Shown here: positions 1 through 8,720 of the stretch, piece by piece
Position numbering within the stretch: position 1 is the stretch's first letter
Layout of the letters: the number at the start of each line of letters is the position of its first letter
Origin: Anaerolentibacter hominis
GTDB taxonomy: Bacteria > Bacillota > Clostridia > Lachnospirales > Lachnospiraceae
Assembly: GCF_032380675.1 (NCBI RefSeq)
Contig: NZ_JAWDIX010000001.1
Span: forward strand, 744,001 to 808,000
Direction of reading: 5' to 3'
Length of the DNA stretch: 64,000 bases
Program-made: the position numbers and the translations under genes
Notes under the pieces: model-generated
Databases searched by the model: none
Seen by the model: only the letters and a program-made list of their open reading frames with translations
What the model was told of the DNA's origin: nothing

Positions 1-900
1 AACCGGATCGGCAAGCTCCCAAATCTTTCCTACCGGGTCCTTGAATGCGCCGTCGCCGTATACCATGACCTCAATCTGCTTTCCGGTCTTCTGATATAAT
101 CTGGTCTGAACCTCTCTTACAAACGCTTCGCAATCTCTCGGGAAAAGTTTTACCTTTTCTTCAGTAGCTTTGTTGGAACCCAGCAGACCATAATCTGAAT
201 TGTATCCGCTGTTCCCGATGGAAGCAGTCATGATGTCGTCCAGTCCCAGTACCGTATTTGCACCTGCAGCGGCAAGAAGCCGTTTGGAGCGGGCACGGGA
301 ATGAATGTCGCAGGTTAAGACATCTTTGGTGTAGTTTAAAATAGCACGGCAGTCATTGGCAAAAATAAACTCAACTTCTGCGCCTTCTTCCAGACAGAGG
401 TCTTTATAATACTGGACATAGTCAATGCCTGTGAAGGTATGGAGATTGCTGCCGAACAGCTCGCGGTACTTTTTCTCATCCAGTACATCGGTCCAGGGAT
501 TAACCCCCTTCTCGTCCAGCTTGTCCAGATCAACCAGATGATTTCCTACTTCATCGGACGGATAACTCATCATGATGTGGAGCTTTTTTGCACCTCTTGC
601 AATGCCGCGCAGACAGATTGCAAAACGGTTACGGCTCATGATCGGAAAGATGACTCCGAATTCACCGCCTGGAAATTTGCTGCGGATATCCTGAGCGATG
701 TCGTCAACGGTTGCATAGTTTCCCTGAGCTCTTGCTACCACAGCCTCGGTGATACCGACTACATCTCTGTCATGCAGAGAAAAAGCCTCGGATTTTGCTG
801 CCTCCAGTACGGAATCGACAACAATACCGGCAAGATCGTCACCCTCGCGGATAATTGGCGCACGGACACCCATGGAAATCGTTCCAGTCATTCTTGACAT
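1..900 (-). CDS. Coenzyme F420-0:L-glutamate ligase-like protein (3' end outside window)
   Basis: The minus-strand frame is open from an ATG at 900 to the window edge: 300 codons with no stop, so the C-terminus is missing. The start MSRMTGTISMGVRAPIIREG resembles CofE/FbiB-type F420-0:gamma-glutamyl ligases, which add glutamate to coenzyme F420 in archaea and actinobacteria. Firmicutes homologues are common but most such organisms lack F420 synthesis, so the true substrate is unknown. A strong GGAGG lies 7 nt before the start. The gene is divergent from the LysR regulator at 1165, which probably controls it. The family assignment is from recognition of overall sequence character and is moderately sure; the biochemical role is not. 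Confidence 0.7.
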   Translation of the reverse strand, partial: MSRMTGTISMGVRAPIIREGDDLAGIVVDSVLEAAKSEAFSLHDRDVVGITEAVVARAQGNYATVDDIAQDIRSKFPGGEFGVIFPIMSRNRFAICLRGIARGAKKLHIMMSYPSDEVGNHLVDLDKLDEKGVNPWTDVLDEKKYRELFGSNLHTFTGIDYVQYYKDLCLEEGAEVEFIFANDCRAILNYTKDVLTCDIHSRARSKRLLAAAGANTVLGLDDIMTASIGNSGYNSDYGLLGSNKATEEKVKLFPRDCEAFVREVQTRLYQKTGKQIEVMVYGDGAFKDPVGKIWELADPV

Positions 901-1069
901 AATCATACCTCCATTCCGGCTGTTCCCGCTTCTAAAATCTGCGGCAGAACAAACCGTTCTCAGGCGGACATACTGTCCGTCAGACAGTGTGCGGTTTTCA
1001 TGTAACCGGCACACACCGTATCTCTTTTGTTATAACGAAAAAACCCACTTTGGGCTTGTACCAAAATCC

Positions 1070-1098
1070 ATTATAATATATGATATCATATAAGTAAA
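1070..1098 (-). promoter_or_regulatory. Sigma-A promoter of the F420-ligase-like gene
   Basis: On the minus strand TTTACT (1093-1098) and TATAAT (1070-1075) are separated by exactly 17 nt. The spacer is a perfect 16-bp palindrome (1077-1092, TATATGATATCATATA), a plausible operator. It points toward the gene starting at 900. Confidence 0.6.
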
Positions 1099-1115
1099 AT
1101 TATTATTAATGGGTT

Positions 1116-1135
1116 ATAACATAAGCAATGGTTAT
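1116..1135. promoter_or_regulatory. Candidate LysR-type operator
   Basis: ATAAC and GTTAT form a perfect interrupted inverted repeat around a 10-nt centre. This is the interrupted-dyad shape of LysR-type boxes. It lies between the divergent promoter and the LysR start at 1165, the usual place for autoregulation plus control of the neighbour. Confidence 0.4.
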
Positions 1136-1164
1136 GGATAAGGGATAGAAGAAGGAGCACGCAG

Positions 1165-2055
1165 ATGAAAAATTTGGATTTGTACCGGATATTCCGGGAG
1201 GTGGCCTACGCCGGAAGCTTTTCGGAGGCGGCCAGGAACCTTTATATCTCTCAGCCGGCGGTGAGCCAGGCGATCGGCCAGCTGGAGGAAGAGCTGGGGA
1301 GAAAACTGTTTGCCCGGAGCCGGAAGGGGGCGCACCTGACCCAGGAAGGCCGGATGCTGTATGAACACGTGAACGCGGCTCTGGGGATGCTGGAAGCGGG
1401 AGAAGAACAGTTTGAGAGGATGCGTCTGCTCCAGGAAGGAAAGCTTGCAATCGGTGCGGGCGATACGATATCCGAGCATTTTCTTTTGCCCTATCTGAAG
1501 CTTTTTCAGGAGGAATACCCCGGGATTGCCCTCCAGGTAATCAACCGGACCAGCGGGGAGGAACTGGAACTTTTAAAGGCCGGAAAGATCGATGTAGCCT
1601 TTGTCAACCTGCCCCTGGAGGATGGAGAGATAGAGGTATCGGAGTGTATGCAGATCCATGACCGCTTTGTGGCCTCTGAAAAATATTTTTTGTTAAAGGA
1701 TCAGACATTAACCCTGTCCCAGGTGGCGGGACTGCATCTGGTTATGCTGGAAACCCTGGCTAATTCCAGACGTTATGTAGACCGGTTCTTTCAGGATCAC
1801 GGCGTAACGCTTAAGCCGGAGATCGAGCTGGGCGCGCATGACTTAATGGTTGAATTCGCCCGGATGGGAATCGGCGTGGCCTGCGTGACGGAAGAATTCG
1901 CCGGAGAATATCTGGACAACGGCGAACTATTCGCCTTAAAGCTGGAAAAAGAAATCCCGCCGAGAGGGATTGGAATCTGTACTCTGGCGGGGAGGATACC
2001 TTCTTTTGCGCTGGAAACATTCAAAAATCTGTTTAACAGGACACGGCCGGACTGA
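1165..2055 (+). CDS. LysR-family transcriptional regulator
   Basis: This 296-residue protein has the standard LysR length. Residues 1-60 form the winged helix-turn-helix (FSEAARNLYISQPAVSQAIG, then QLEEELG and LFARS). The rest is a periplasmic-binding-protein-like effector domain beginning near residue 90 (LAIGAGDTISEHFLLPYL). AAGGAG lies 8 nt before the ATG. It is divergent from the F420-ligase-like gene at 900, and the 264-bp gap holds an inverted-repeat operator candidate, so that gene is its likely target. The effector is unknown. Confidence 0.9.
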   Translation: MKNLDLYRIFREVAYAGSFSEAARNLYISQPAVSQAIGQLEEELGRKLFARSRKGAHLTQEGRMLYEHVNAALGMLEAGEEQFERMRLLQEGKLAIGAGDTISEHFLLPYLKLFQEEYPGIALQVINRTSGEELELLKAGKIDVAFVNLPLEDGEIEVSECMQIHDRFVASEKYFLLKDQTLTLSQVAGLHLVMLETLANSRRYVDRFFQDHGVTLKPEIELGAHDLMVEFARMGIGVACVTEEFAGEYLDNGELFALKLEKEIPPRGIGICTLAGRIPSFALETFKNLFNRTRPD

Positions 2056-2129
2056 CCGGAATACTTCCGGCCTCTGGCCTGCACTGCTTGCAATAAGGCG
2101 GTTCGCGAAGCGTACGGCGCTTGCTGTCT

Positions 2130-2168
2130 ATAATAGTAGTAATTCTACATAAGTAGAATGGCTATTAT
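2130..2168. terminator. Hairpin between convergent LysR and aroE genes
   Basis: ATTCTAC (2142-2148) pairs with GTAGAAT (2153-2159) around ATAA, with flanking ATAATAG/CTATTAT extending the stem imperfectly. It overlaps the aroE stop codon and could end transcription from both sides, though no long U-tract is seen. Confidence 0.35.
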
Positions 2169-2929
2169 GCCCGTTCTCTGCACATTCTTTGATAAATATC
2201 ATCGATCACATTCTCATCTATTTTACAGTCCAGAAAGAACTCAACCGCATACTTGGCCTGGGCAATCAGCATTTCCAGCCCGTTGACCGTCTTTAAGCTA
2301 AGCTCTCTGCCCTGCCGCAGCAGCCGGGTCTCCAGAGGGTTATAAATAATGTCCAGGACCGCCTCACACCTGGGAAAGCGGGATACATCCAGGGGAGATG
2401 CATCTACATTGGGAAACATCCCCACCGGACTGGTATTGACGATGACCTGTGCATCCCCATGTTTTGCATAACATTCTTCCGTGGTGATTGTATCGGGGCT
2501 GACACGGGGTTTTGAGATGATGATCTCTCCGGCGTTCAGATCCCGAAGAACGGCCAGAATAGCCTTGGCGGCCCCTCCATTGCCGAGAACGACAACCTTC
2601 CTGCCCTCTATCTCTACCTGATTATGCCGGATCATATAGAGAAATCCAGAATAATCCGTGTTGTGCCCGGTCAGTCTGCCGTCTTTGTTTACGATCGTAT
2701 TGACCGCGCCGATGGCACCTGCATTTTTGTCCAGTTCGTCTAGATAAGGGATCACATCTTTTTTGTAGGGAATGGTCACATTGATCGCGTTAAACTCCCG
2801 CTTTTCCATAAACTGCGGAAATTCTTCCCTGGTCAGAGGAATCAGATCATAGGTATAATCTGCCAGCTGTTCGTGTATTTCTTTTGAAAAACTGTGCCCC
2901 AGTTTTTCTCCGATTAATCCATATCGCAT
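2165..2929 (-). CDS. aroE: Shikimate dehydrogenase
   Basis: AroE reduces 3-dehydroshikimate to shikimate with NADPH in aromatic amino acid synthesis. The 254-residue protein is slightly shorter than E. coli AroE (272). It shows the substrate-binding start (GHSFSK, residues 11-16), the catalytic lysine in NVTIPYKK (K56), the Asp in NTDYSG (D92), and a Rossmann dinucleotide loop GNGGAAKA (116-123). It is a single-gene unit on the minus strand, convergent with the LysR gene. No other shikimate gene is adjacent, so it could also be a paralogue used for quinate/shikimate catabolism. Confidence 0.92.
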   Translation of the reverse strand: MRYGLIGEKLGHSFSKEIHEQLADYTYDLIPLTREEFPQFMEKREFNAINVTIPYKKDVIPYLDELDKNAGAIGAVNTIVNKDGRLTGHNTDYSGFLYMIRHNQVEIEGRKVVVLGNGGAAKAILAVLRDLNAGEIIISKPRVSPDTITTEECYAKHGDAQVIVNTSPVGMFPNVDASPLDVSRFPRCEAVLDIIYNPLETRLLRQGRELSLKTVNGLEMLIAQAKYAVEFFLDCKIDENVIDDIYQRMCRERA

Positions 2930-2958
2930 TTATTTCACTCACTTTCACAAAACTGTGT

Positions 2959-2986
2959 AACCGGCGAATCTGCCGGTTTTCGTTCT
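2959..2986 (+). terminator. Plus-strand hairpin with U-rich tail and shared ACATAGGAAA tail
   Basis: AACCGGC (2959-2965) and GCCGGTT (2972-2978) flank GAATCT and are followed by TTCGTTC and TTACATAGGAAAGTTC. No plus-strand gene lies immediately upstream; it sits just before the aroE start on the other strand. The tail recurs after three other terminators in the window. Confidence 0.5.
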
Positions 2987-3076
2987 TACATAGGAAAGTT
3001 CTCCAAACGTTCCTATTATTTTTTATCCAGTCTAATATAGGAACGTAAAAGATGCAAGAGCTATGGAAATTTTGCG

Positions 3077-3105
3077 GCATAATCCCCGGGAAAAATCATA
3101 TGAAT
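3077..3105 (+). promoter_or_regulatory. Candidate sigma-E promoter of the spoIIIA operon
   Basis: GCATAA (3077-3082) and CATATGAAT (3097-3105) are 14 nt apart, close to the sigma-E pattern (ATA-type -35, CATACAnT-type -10). spoIIIA operons are mother-cell sigma-E genes in Bacillus. The match is partial. Confidence 0.35.
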
Positions 3106-3148
3106 GGAGTAGGACAAAGTTGCTTGTCCGAATGATGGAGAAAGGAAG

Positions 3149-4081
3149 GTGAGGAACTTGCAGTCGATTCTGCGGATTTTTCCGAAAGAACTGCGGGAGC
3201 TTCTGGAACACTGCCAGATGGATTTTGCCCTGCTGCAGGAGATCCGTCTCAGGGTAAACCAGCCTTTTCTGGCAAGGTATGACAATAGAGAATATTTCAT
3301 TTCCAGAAAAGGACTTACGAATAGAACCGGGGAAGAATATTTCCTCACGGACCGCCAGTTAAAAGAGACAATGGAGATTTTAAGCCGGTACTCTCTATAT
3401 GCGTTTGAGGAGGAGACCAGGCAGGGCTTTCTCACGATTCAGGGAGGGCACCGGGTAGGGGTGGCCGGAAAGGTCACTTTATCGGATAAGTCCATCCGGA
3501 ATATGAAATATATTTCCTTTTTAAATATCCGGGTTGCCCATGAGAGGAAAGGCTGTGCGGATAAGATCCTGCCCCGGCTGATTGAAAAGGACAGGCTCTG
3601 CCACACGATGATTATTTCTCCGCCGGGCTGCGGAAAGACCACCCTGCTCCGGGATCTGGTGAGACAGATATCCGATGGAACACCTTATTTTCACGGGCAG
3701 ACTGTCGGTCTGGTGGATGAACGGTCAGAGCTGGCTGCCTGTTATCTGGGGGTTCCGCAGAATGATGTGGGAATACGCACGGATGTGCTGGACTGCTGTC
3801 CCAAGGCGGAGGGAATGATTATGCTGATCCGGTCGATGGCGCCCAGGGTGATTGCCGCGGATGAGGTGGGTCTGCCGGAAGAAATTCACTCTCTGAAATA
3901 TGCCATGTACTGCGGCTGTTCCATCCTCTCCACCGTGCACGGAACATCCATTGAGGATATAAAGAAGCGGCCTGTGCTCCGGGAACTGCTCCGGGAGAGA
4001 CTCTTTGAACGGTATGTGGTGCTGGAACCAGGATTTCGGGTAAAAGAAATCTATGACGGAGAGGGTTTGGTATGGGAATAA
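3149..4081 (+). CDS. spoIIIAA: Stage III sporulation protein AA, secretion-type ATPase
   Basis: SpoIIIAA is the cytoplasmic ATPase of the SpoIIIA-SpoIIQ channel between mother cell and forespore. The 310-residue protein carries a Walker A motif PPGCGKTT (158-165), a Walker B stretch ending IAADEVG (about 235-241), and the VDERSE motif typical of the family (189-194). The GTG start follows GGAGAAAGGAAG. It opens an eight-gene operon and overlaps spoIIIAB by 10 nt. A candidate sigma-E promoter lies 45-70 nt upstream. Confidence 0.95.
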   Translation: MRNLQSILRIFPKELRELLEHCQMDFALLQEIRLRVNQPFLARYDNREYFISRKGLTNRTGEEYFLTDRQLKETMEILSRYSLYAFEEETRQGFLTIQGGHRVGVAGKVTLSDKSIRNMKYISFLNIRVAHERKGCADKILPRLIEKDRLCHTMIISPPGCGKTTLLRDLVRQISDGTPYFHGQTVGLVDERSELAACYLGVPQNDVGIRTDVLDCCPKAEGMIMLIRSMAPRVIAADEVGLPEEIHSLKYAMYCGCSILSTVHGTSIEDIKKRPVLRELLRERLFERYVVLEPGFRVKEIYDGEGLVWE

Positions 4082-4593
4082 AATTGCTGGGAATAGTTCT
4101 GACCCTGGCCGCTTCCACCGGCCTGGGATTCTGGTATGGCCATCGTATGACGGCACGGCTTTCCCTTCTTCGGGAGAGCAGGAAATATTTTCTGATGCTT
4201 AAAAATAATATCGGCTTTGCCGGTGTCCCTCTGCCGGAGGCATTTTCCGAACTTTCAGAGCGGTCGGAGGGAGTCTGGCAGGCCTTTTTTGCCGAATTGG
4301 GTACGGAACTAGCCTCCGATGAGGGACTTTCCTTTGAATCCATATGGACGCAGGTGCTGAAAAAACACTTCCGGGGCCGGGGGCTCTCCGAGGGGGATCT
4401 AAAAAGTCTGCTTCAGCTGGGCGGAAACTTCGGTTACCTGGATAAGGGAATGCAGATTCAATTCATTGATCTGTACCTGGCAGGGCTTGACCGGGAAATA
4501 ACGGAGCTGGCGGACCAGTTAAAGGAAAAGACCAGGCTGTGCCGGCTGCTTGGGATCATGGGCGGGCTGTTTATCGTCATCCTCTTTATCTAG
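4072..4593 (+). CDS. spoIIIAB: Stage III sporulation protein AB
   Basis: This 173-residue protein matches SpoIIIAB in length and position. It has an N-terminal membrane segment (LGIVLTLAASTGLGFWYG), a charged helical middle reminiscent of the GspF fold (LLREKSR-like stretch, then LGxxLG-type turns), and a C-terminal hydrophobic segment (LLGIMGGLFIVILFI). The ATG overlaps the end of spoIIIAA, indicating coupled translation. It is part of the mother-cell side of the feeding-tube apparatus. Confidence 0.93.
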   Translation: MGIKLLGIVLTLAASTGLGFWYGHRMTARLSLLRESRKYFLMLKNNIGFAGVPLPEAFSELSERSEGVWQAFFAELGTELASDEGLSFESIWTQVLKKHFRGRGLSEGDLKSLLQLGGNFGYLDKGMQIQFIDLYLAGLDREITELADQLKEKTRLCRLLGIMGGLFIVILFI

Positions 4594-4641
4594 GTACAGC
4601 CGCCGGCCGGCATCCTGTAATAAAATCTGACAGAAAGGTAT

Positions 4642-4845
4642 GTGGACTTTGTGACGATTAATTTGATTTTCCGAATAGCGGCGGTGGGTATTCTGGTTTC
4701 AGTTCTGGGACAGGTATTAAAACATTCAGGAAGGGAGGAACAGGCGTTTCTGACAAGTCTTGCAGGCCTGGTACTGGTTCTGCTCTGGCTGATACCTTAC
4801 ATAGCGGATCTCTTTGATTCCATCAAGCGCCTGTTCGCTCTTTAG
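4642..4845 (+). CDS. spoIIIAC: Stage III sporulation protein AC
   Basis: This 67-residue protein has two transmembrane segments (LIFRIAAVGILVSVLGQVL and FLTSLAGLVLVLLWLI), the typical SpoIIIAC size and layout. The GTG start follows AGAAAGG. It lies between spoIIIAB and spoIIIAD with only a 2-nt gap to the latter. Confidence 0.93.
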   Translation: MDFVTINLIFRIAAVGILVSVLGQVLKHSGREEQAFLTSLAGLVLVLLWLIPYIADLFDSIKRLFAL

Positions 4846-4847
4846 CC

Positions 4848-5228
4848 ATGGTAAAAATTGTACTGATCGGAATGGTAGCAATTTTCCTGGCTATCCCGTT
4901 AAAAAACCTGAAACCAGAATATGGAACCTACGTAAGCCTGGCCGCCTGTCTGATGATAGCTGCGCTGGGGCTGGTAAAACTGGAGGATATTCTTGCCGAT
5001 ATTGATAAAATACGCTCCTATCTGTCCATCCAGTCTTCTTATCTTCCTATTTTACTAAAAATGATCGGCATCACCTATATTTCACAGCTGGGCTCCGCAC
5101 TGTGCAAGGATGCGGGTTATCAGGCTGTGGCCAGCCAGATTGAACTGGCCGGTAAGCTCACCATTCTGGTTATGGGAATGCCGATTTTATTATCCCTTCT
5201 GGAAGTAATAGACGGAATCCTTCCGTGA
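4848..5228 (+). CDS. spoIIIAD: Stage III sporulation protein AD
   Basis: This 126-residue polytopic membrane protein has at least three hydrophobic segments (IVLIGMVAIFLAIPL, YVSLAACLMIAALGL, LTILVMGMPILLSLLEVI). It matches SpoIIIAD in size and order. It is related to SpoIIIAC in its membrane part. Confidence 0.93.
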   Translation: MVKIVLIGMVAIFLAIPLKNLKPEYGTYVSLAACLMIAALGLVKLEDILADIDKIRSYLSIQSSYLPILLKMIGITYISQLGSALCKDAGYQAVASQIELAGKLTILVMGMPILLSLLEVIDGILP

Positions 5229-5280
5229 AACACTTCCGGACTGCCCTGTTATCCTGCTCTTTCAGACAGAGAAGGATGAA

Positions 5281-5327
5281 GTTTGAAACAAAGCAGTTTC
5301 AAACCTACGTATTGGTGCAATACCACA
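5281..5327 (+). repeat. Intercistronic double-hairpin element, copy 1
   Basis: Two perfect inverted repeats lie side by side: GTTTGAAAC/GTTTCAAAC (5281-5304) around AAAGCA, and GTATTG/CAATAC (5309-5323) around GTG. A diverged relative lies at 59061-59107 in the cas operon. Both sit in an operon gap just before a gene start. Confidence 0.5.
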
Positions 5328-5341
5328 GGCAGGTCTGAGGT

Positions 5342-6520
5342 ATGGCAGGGGTATATAAGAAGAGAAAGGCACAGGTTCAGAACATGAAACGAATATGGAT
5401 CTGGCTCCTGCTGCTTGTATTGCTCTGCCTTGTACCGTCCGCAACGGCACAGGCAAATGAGAATGGCAGCACAGAAGCCTATGATGATGTTGACTACGGG
5501 CCGATCCAGAATGTTGTAGATGATATTCTGGGAAAGAATAATGAATTTGACTTTAAAGAATATGTGGGCCAAATCATTTCCGGCGAGAAAAAACTGTCCT
5601 TCATGGATCTGCTGGAAGAATTGAGAGGCTCGGTGCGCTCCGAGTGGAAGGTCCGACGGACGATTCTGGTACAGCTCCTTTCCGTGACGATTCTGGCAGC
5701 GGTATTTTCCAATTTTTCGACTGTATTTGATAAAAACCAGGTATCGGAGATGAGTTTTTATATTTCCTATCTGCTTATTTTTTCCCTGCTCGCAGGCATG
5801 TTCGCCATTGCAAGCGGAATTGTGACCAATGCCCTCGCCAACCTTCTGAATTTTATGAAGGTGCTGATTCCTACTTATTTTATAGCAATGTCCTTTGCCA
5901 ACGGAGCAGTAACTTCGGCTTTTTTTTATGAGTCAACCCTTCTGATCATCGGTGCGGTGGAGCTGGTGCTGCTGCATGTGATTATTCCCATGATTCAGGT
6001 ACTGTTCGGGCTGGTGCTGGCAAATAACCTTTCCGGTCAGGACAGGCTTTCCAAATTTATTGATCTCATCCGCACCGCGATCAGCTGGCTCCAGAAGACC
6101 ATGTTTGCGGCAGTGATCGGCTATCACGTGATTCAGGGCATGCTGGTCCCGGTGGCGGAATATGTAAAGAAGTCCGCTCTTTTGAAAGTGACCTCCTTTA
6201 TTCCAGGGGTAGGCAGCGGCATTGCCTCGGTAGCCGAGACTGTGCTGGGAGCAGGAATACTGCTTAAAAATACCATTGGCATGGTGGGCCTGTTCTTTAT
6301 TATTTTCCTGGTTCTGGTTCCGGTTGTGAAGATGGGTATCCTGACTTTGATCTGTGCGTTTACCAATGCTGTCACGCAGCCGATTTCCGACAGGAGGATG
6401 ACGCGGTGTATGAGTGGATCGGAAACGGCTCTGAAATTGCTCTTTTCTACGATGATCATGGGAGCGGCGCTCTTTGTGATTACCATAGCCATGATAACCA
6501 ATGCGACGGGAATTAAATAG
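5342..6520 (+). CDS. spoIIIAE: Stage III sporulation protein AE
   Basis: This 392-residue protein matches SpoIIIAE: an N-terminal signal-like segment (IWIWLLLLVLLCLVPSATA), a short hydrophilic stretch, then six or more transmembrane helices with the PGVGSG-type loop. An internal ATG at 5384 (MKRIWIW) is the alternative start and gives a more usual signal peptide; neither start has a strong Shine-Dalgarno. The 113-bp gap after spoIIIAD holds a double-hairpin element. Confidence 0.93.
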   Translation: MAGVYKKRKAQVQNMKRIWIWLLLLVLLCLVPSATAQANENGSTEAYDDVDYGPIQNVVDDILGKNNEFDFKEYVGQIISGEKKLSFMDLLEELRGSVRSEWKVRRTILVQLLSVTILAAVFSNFSTVFDKNQVSEMSFYISYLLIFSLLAGMFAIASGIVTNALANLLNFMKVLIPTYFIAMSFANGAVTSAFFYESTLLIIGAVELVLLHVIIPMIQVLFGLVLANNLSGQDRLSKFIDLIRTAISWLQKTMFAAVIGYHVIQGMLVPVAEYVKKSALLKVTSFIPGVGSGIASVAETVLGAGILLKNTIGMVGLFFIIFLVLVPVVKMGILTLICAFTNAVTQPISDRRMTRCMSGSETALKLLFSTMIMGAALFVITIAMITNATGIK

Positions 6521-6692
6521 ACCAATGAAGAGGGAAGAAGGACAAGGAAGAGTGAAGAATGAATAATGAAGAACGGAGTAAGATGAGGGGATGTGGGGAG
6601 TGAAAGCTTCGGCGAAGCCGCAGGTGAAAGTCACACTGCGTGTGAGTGAAAAATGGAGAGTTTTTTGAAGTGAGGGTGCTGGTGCTGCGGAG

Positions 6693-7271
6693 GTGGGTAT
6701 GAAGAATATTATTTTTTTTATGGTTCTGATGACGGTGCTTTTGCAGCTGGTGGGAAACAGTGAGTACCGGAAGTATGTGGAGCTGTTTGCCGGGCTGGTT
6801 TTGATTGTGGTGGCGGTGACTCCGGTTCTATCTTTTATGGGGAAAGCGGATCAGTTTGATCTTGCTCTTGAGAAGTATGAGTTTGTATCGGAGTCCAGGG
6901 ATTTGACGGCGGAGTTTGCTGCTGCGGAGGAGAAGAGCAAGGGGATGGCTGCCAGGGAGTATGAGCAGACGCTGAGTGACCAGATGAAGGCAAAGCTTAC
7001 GGAGGAGGGCTGCGCCGTGGGAAATGTGTCGGTGACGGTGAGCCGGGATGAGAAGGATTACGGGGAGATAAGGGAGGTTCTGGTGGATTTTGAGGATGCG
7101 GGAACGGATACCATGGTTCCGGCGATCCGGGTGGAGACGATTGAGATCGGGGAGGATAAGCTTACAAAGACAGAGGGAGATGAGGAAGGAAATGAAGCGT
7201 TCGTTCAGGCCCGGAAGGTGCTTCATAAGACCTATGGGATCGGAGAGGAACAGATACGTCTGAAGAATTGA
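6693..7271 (+). CDS. spoIIIAF: Stage III sporulation protein AF
   Basis: This protein has two N-terminal transmembrane segments (IIFFMVLMTVLLQLVG, LFAGLVLIVVAVTPVLSFM) and then a soluble ring-building-motif-like domain, as in SpoIIIAF. GGAGG at 6689-6693 fits the ATG at 6699 better than the GTG at 6693, giving 190 residues. The 172-bp gap upstream is purine-rich and holds a small GCTTCGGCGAAGC hairpin. Confidence 0.9.
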   Translation: MGMKNIIFFMVLMTVLLQLVGNSEYRKYVELFAGLVLIVVAVTPVLSFMGKADQFDLALEKYEFVSESRDLTAEFAAAEEKSKGMAAREYEQTLSDQMKAKLTEEGCAVGNVSVTVSRDEKDYGEIREVLVDFEDAGTDTMVPAIRVETIEIGEDKLTKTEGDEEGNEAFVQARKVLHKTYGIGEEQIRLKN

Positions 7272-7341
7272 TTTCTGGCAGGGAATGAGGACATATGCTG
7301 CGCCGGGTTGAGGAAAGAAGGTAAGGAAAGGATGGAGTTCT

Positions 7342-7935
7342 ATGAAAATGAAGGAGAAGTCGGAACAGGTTTTTGAGAAGCTGAAGGAGAAGGGAAAGCT
7401 TATTAAGGAAATCGGACCGGGGAAGCTGGCTATTATTCTTCTCTGCGGTGTGGCCCTGATCCTGCTTTCCATGCCGGGCCTGTTTTCTAAGGATAAGGAG
7501 GAAGAGGATAAGATGCCGGCGGTGCAGACCGGAACACAGGACAGTTTTTCCAGTTACGGGGAGAAGATGGAGAAGAAGTTTGAGGAGGTGCTGGGTCAGG
7601 TACAGGGAATCGGAGAGGTGGATGTGATGATTACGCTCAAGTCCTCGGAGGAACAGGTGGTACTAAAGGATGAACCGTACTCGGAGGAAACGGTGACCGA
7701 ACAGGATTCCGGAGGCGGCAGCCGGGTCAGTTCCAGTATTTCCAGGGAGGAGGCGACCGTGCTCTCCGAAGGACCCTATGTGGTTAAGACGATTCAGCCG
7801 GAAATACAGGGGATTGTGGTGATTGCCCAGGGAGGAGGCGATCCGGTAACGGTTACTCAGATTGTTGAAGCAGCGGAGGCATTATTTAATGTACCTGCAC
7901 ATAAAATTAAAGTAATGAAAAAGAAAAACGGATAG
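7342..7935 (+). CDS. spoIIIAG: Stage III sporulation protein AG
   Basis: SpoIIIAG forms the large ring of the SpoIIIA channel. The 197-residue protein has one N-terminal membrane segment (LAIILLCGVALILLSMPGLF) and a ring-building domain (VDVMITLKSSEEQVVL ... VKTIQPEIQGIVVIAQGG) interrupted by a Ser/Gly/Glu-rich insertion near residues 110-140, as is normal for the family. It is followed 9 nt later by spoIIIAH. Confidence 0.94.
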   Translation: MKMKEKSEQVFEKLKEKGKLIKEIGPGKLAIILLCGVALILLSMPGLFSKDKEEEDKMPAVQTGTQDSFSSYGEKMEKKFEEVLGQVQGIGEVDVMITLKSSEEQVVLKDEPYSEETVTEQDSGGGSRVSSSISREEATVLSEGPYVVKTIQPEIQGIVVIAQGGGDPVTVTQIVEAAEALFNVPAHKIKVMKKKNG

Positions 7936-7944
7936 GAGGTAATC

Positions 7945-8523
7945 ATGAAGAAGCTGTTAAAGAAAAATCAGATTATTATTACGGCTCTTGTTATCATGGT
8001 TGTAATTGCAGGTTATCTGGAAACGGCAAGAAGACAAAATGAAGCTGCAAATGACGTAATAGAAACCGGAGGAGAAGGGCTGCTGGATCTGACTGCCAAT
8101 GATCTGGGTACAGACGAGACAGCGCCGGGGGAGGCGTTGCTGGTAAACGCAAATACATCATCATCGGGCGTATTCGCATCGGTGAAGCTGGACAGAGAAC
8201 AGACCAGAGCAAAAAATAAAGAGTCACTTTTAGAAATCATTGATAATGGGAATATTACAGAAGAGCAGAAAAATGAAGCAATTGCATCCATGGTGGAGCT
8301 GACTGCAATTTCCGAAAAAGAAAACGCGGCGGAGACACTTCTGGCCGCAAACGGTTATACCGATGTGGTGGTCAGCATTGTGGAGGGAAAAGCAGATGTA
8401 ATGGTTGCGGCCAAGGAACTGTCTCTGGAGGAAGCAGCGCAGATTATGGATATGGTAAAACGTAAGACGGATCTGACTGCTGAGGATATTGTTATTACAC
8501 CTGTGGACCCGGCAGAGGTCTGA
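7945..8523 (+). CDS. spoIIIAH: Stage III sporulation protein AH
   Basis: This 192-residue protein has an N-terminal membrane anchor (IIITALVIMVVIAGYL) and an EscJ/YscJ-like domain at the C-terminus, the part that contacts forespore SpoIIQ. Conserved stretches include LLEIIDN and the acid-rich helix EEQKNEAIASM. GGAGG precedes the ATG. It ends the spoIIIA operon. Confidence 0.94.
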   Translation: MKKLLKKNQIIITALVIMVVIAGYLETARRQNEAANDVIETGGEGLLDLTANDLGTDETAPGEALLVNANTSSSGVFASVKLDREQTRAKNKESLLEIIDNGNITEEQKNEAIASMVELTAISEKENAAETLLAANGYTDVVVSIVEGKADVMVAAKELSLEEAAQIMDMVKRKTDLTAEDIVITPVDPAEV

Positions 8524-8623
8524 GCTTGGAAATATCATAGGCTCTGCAGGGACGATGTCAGGAACCGTTGGGGCTTGCCGGGCTTTGCCGGCTGCATTCC
8601 ATTTCCTCCGGGCTAATTATTGG

Positions 8624-8651
8624 TTGCAAATGTTTCAAATTTTGTTATAAT
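8624..8651 (+). promoter_or_regulatory. Sigma-A promoter of the asp23 gene
   Basis: TTGCAA (8624-8629) and TATAAT (8646-8651) are 16 nt apart. The site lies 70 nt before the gene start at 8721 and supports a vegetative unit separate from the spoIIIA operon. Confidence 0.7.
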
Positions 8652-8720
8652 AAACTTACGTTGAAACTGAATGCGCAGGTATTTTGCCGTCAGGCACGAA
8701 AGGCTAGGAGGTATCCTGAA

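Noticed and set aside
6528..6690. Similarity between the spoIIIAF leader and 51170-51245 (GAATGAAGAACGGA, AAGCCGCA)
   Set aside because: Mostly purine-rich low complexity; the shared parts are short and lack clear boundaries.
8568..8720. Longer start for the Asp23 gene
   Set aside because: It would cover the promoter at 8624-8651, and the Shine-Dalgarno matches the TTG at 8721.
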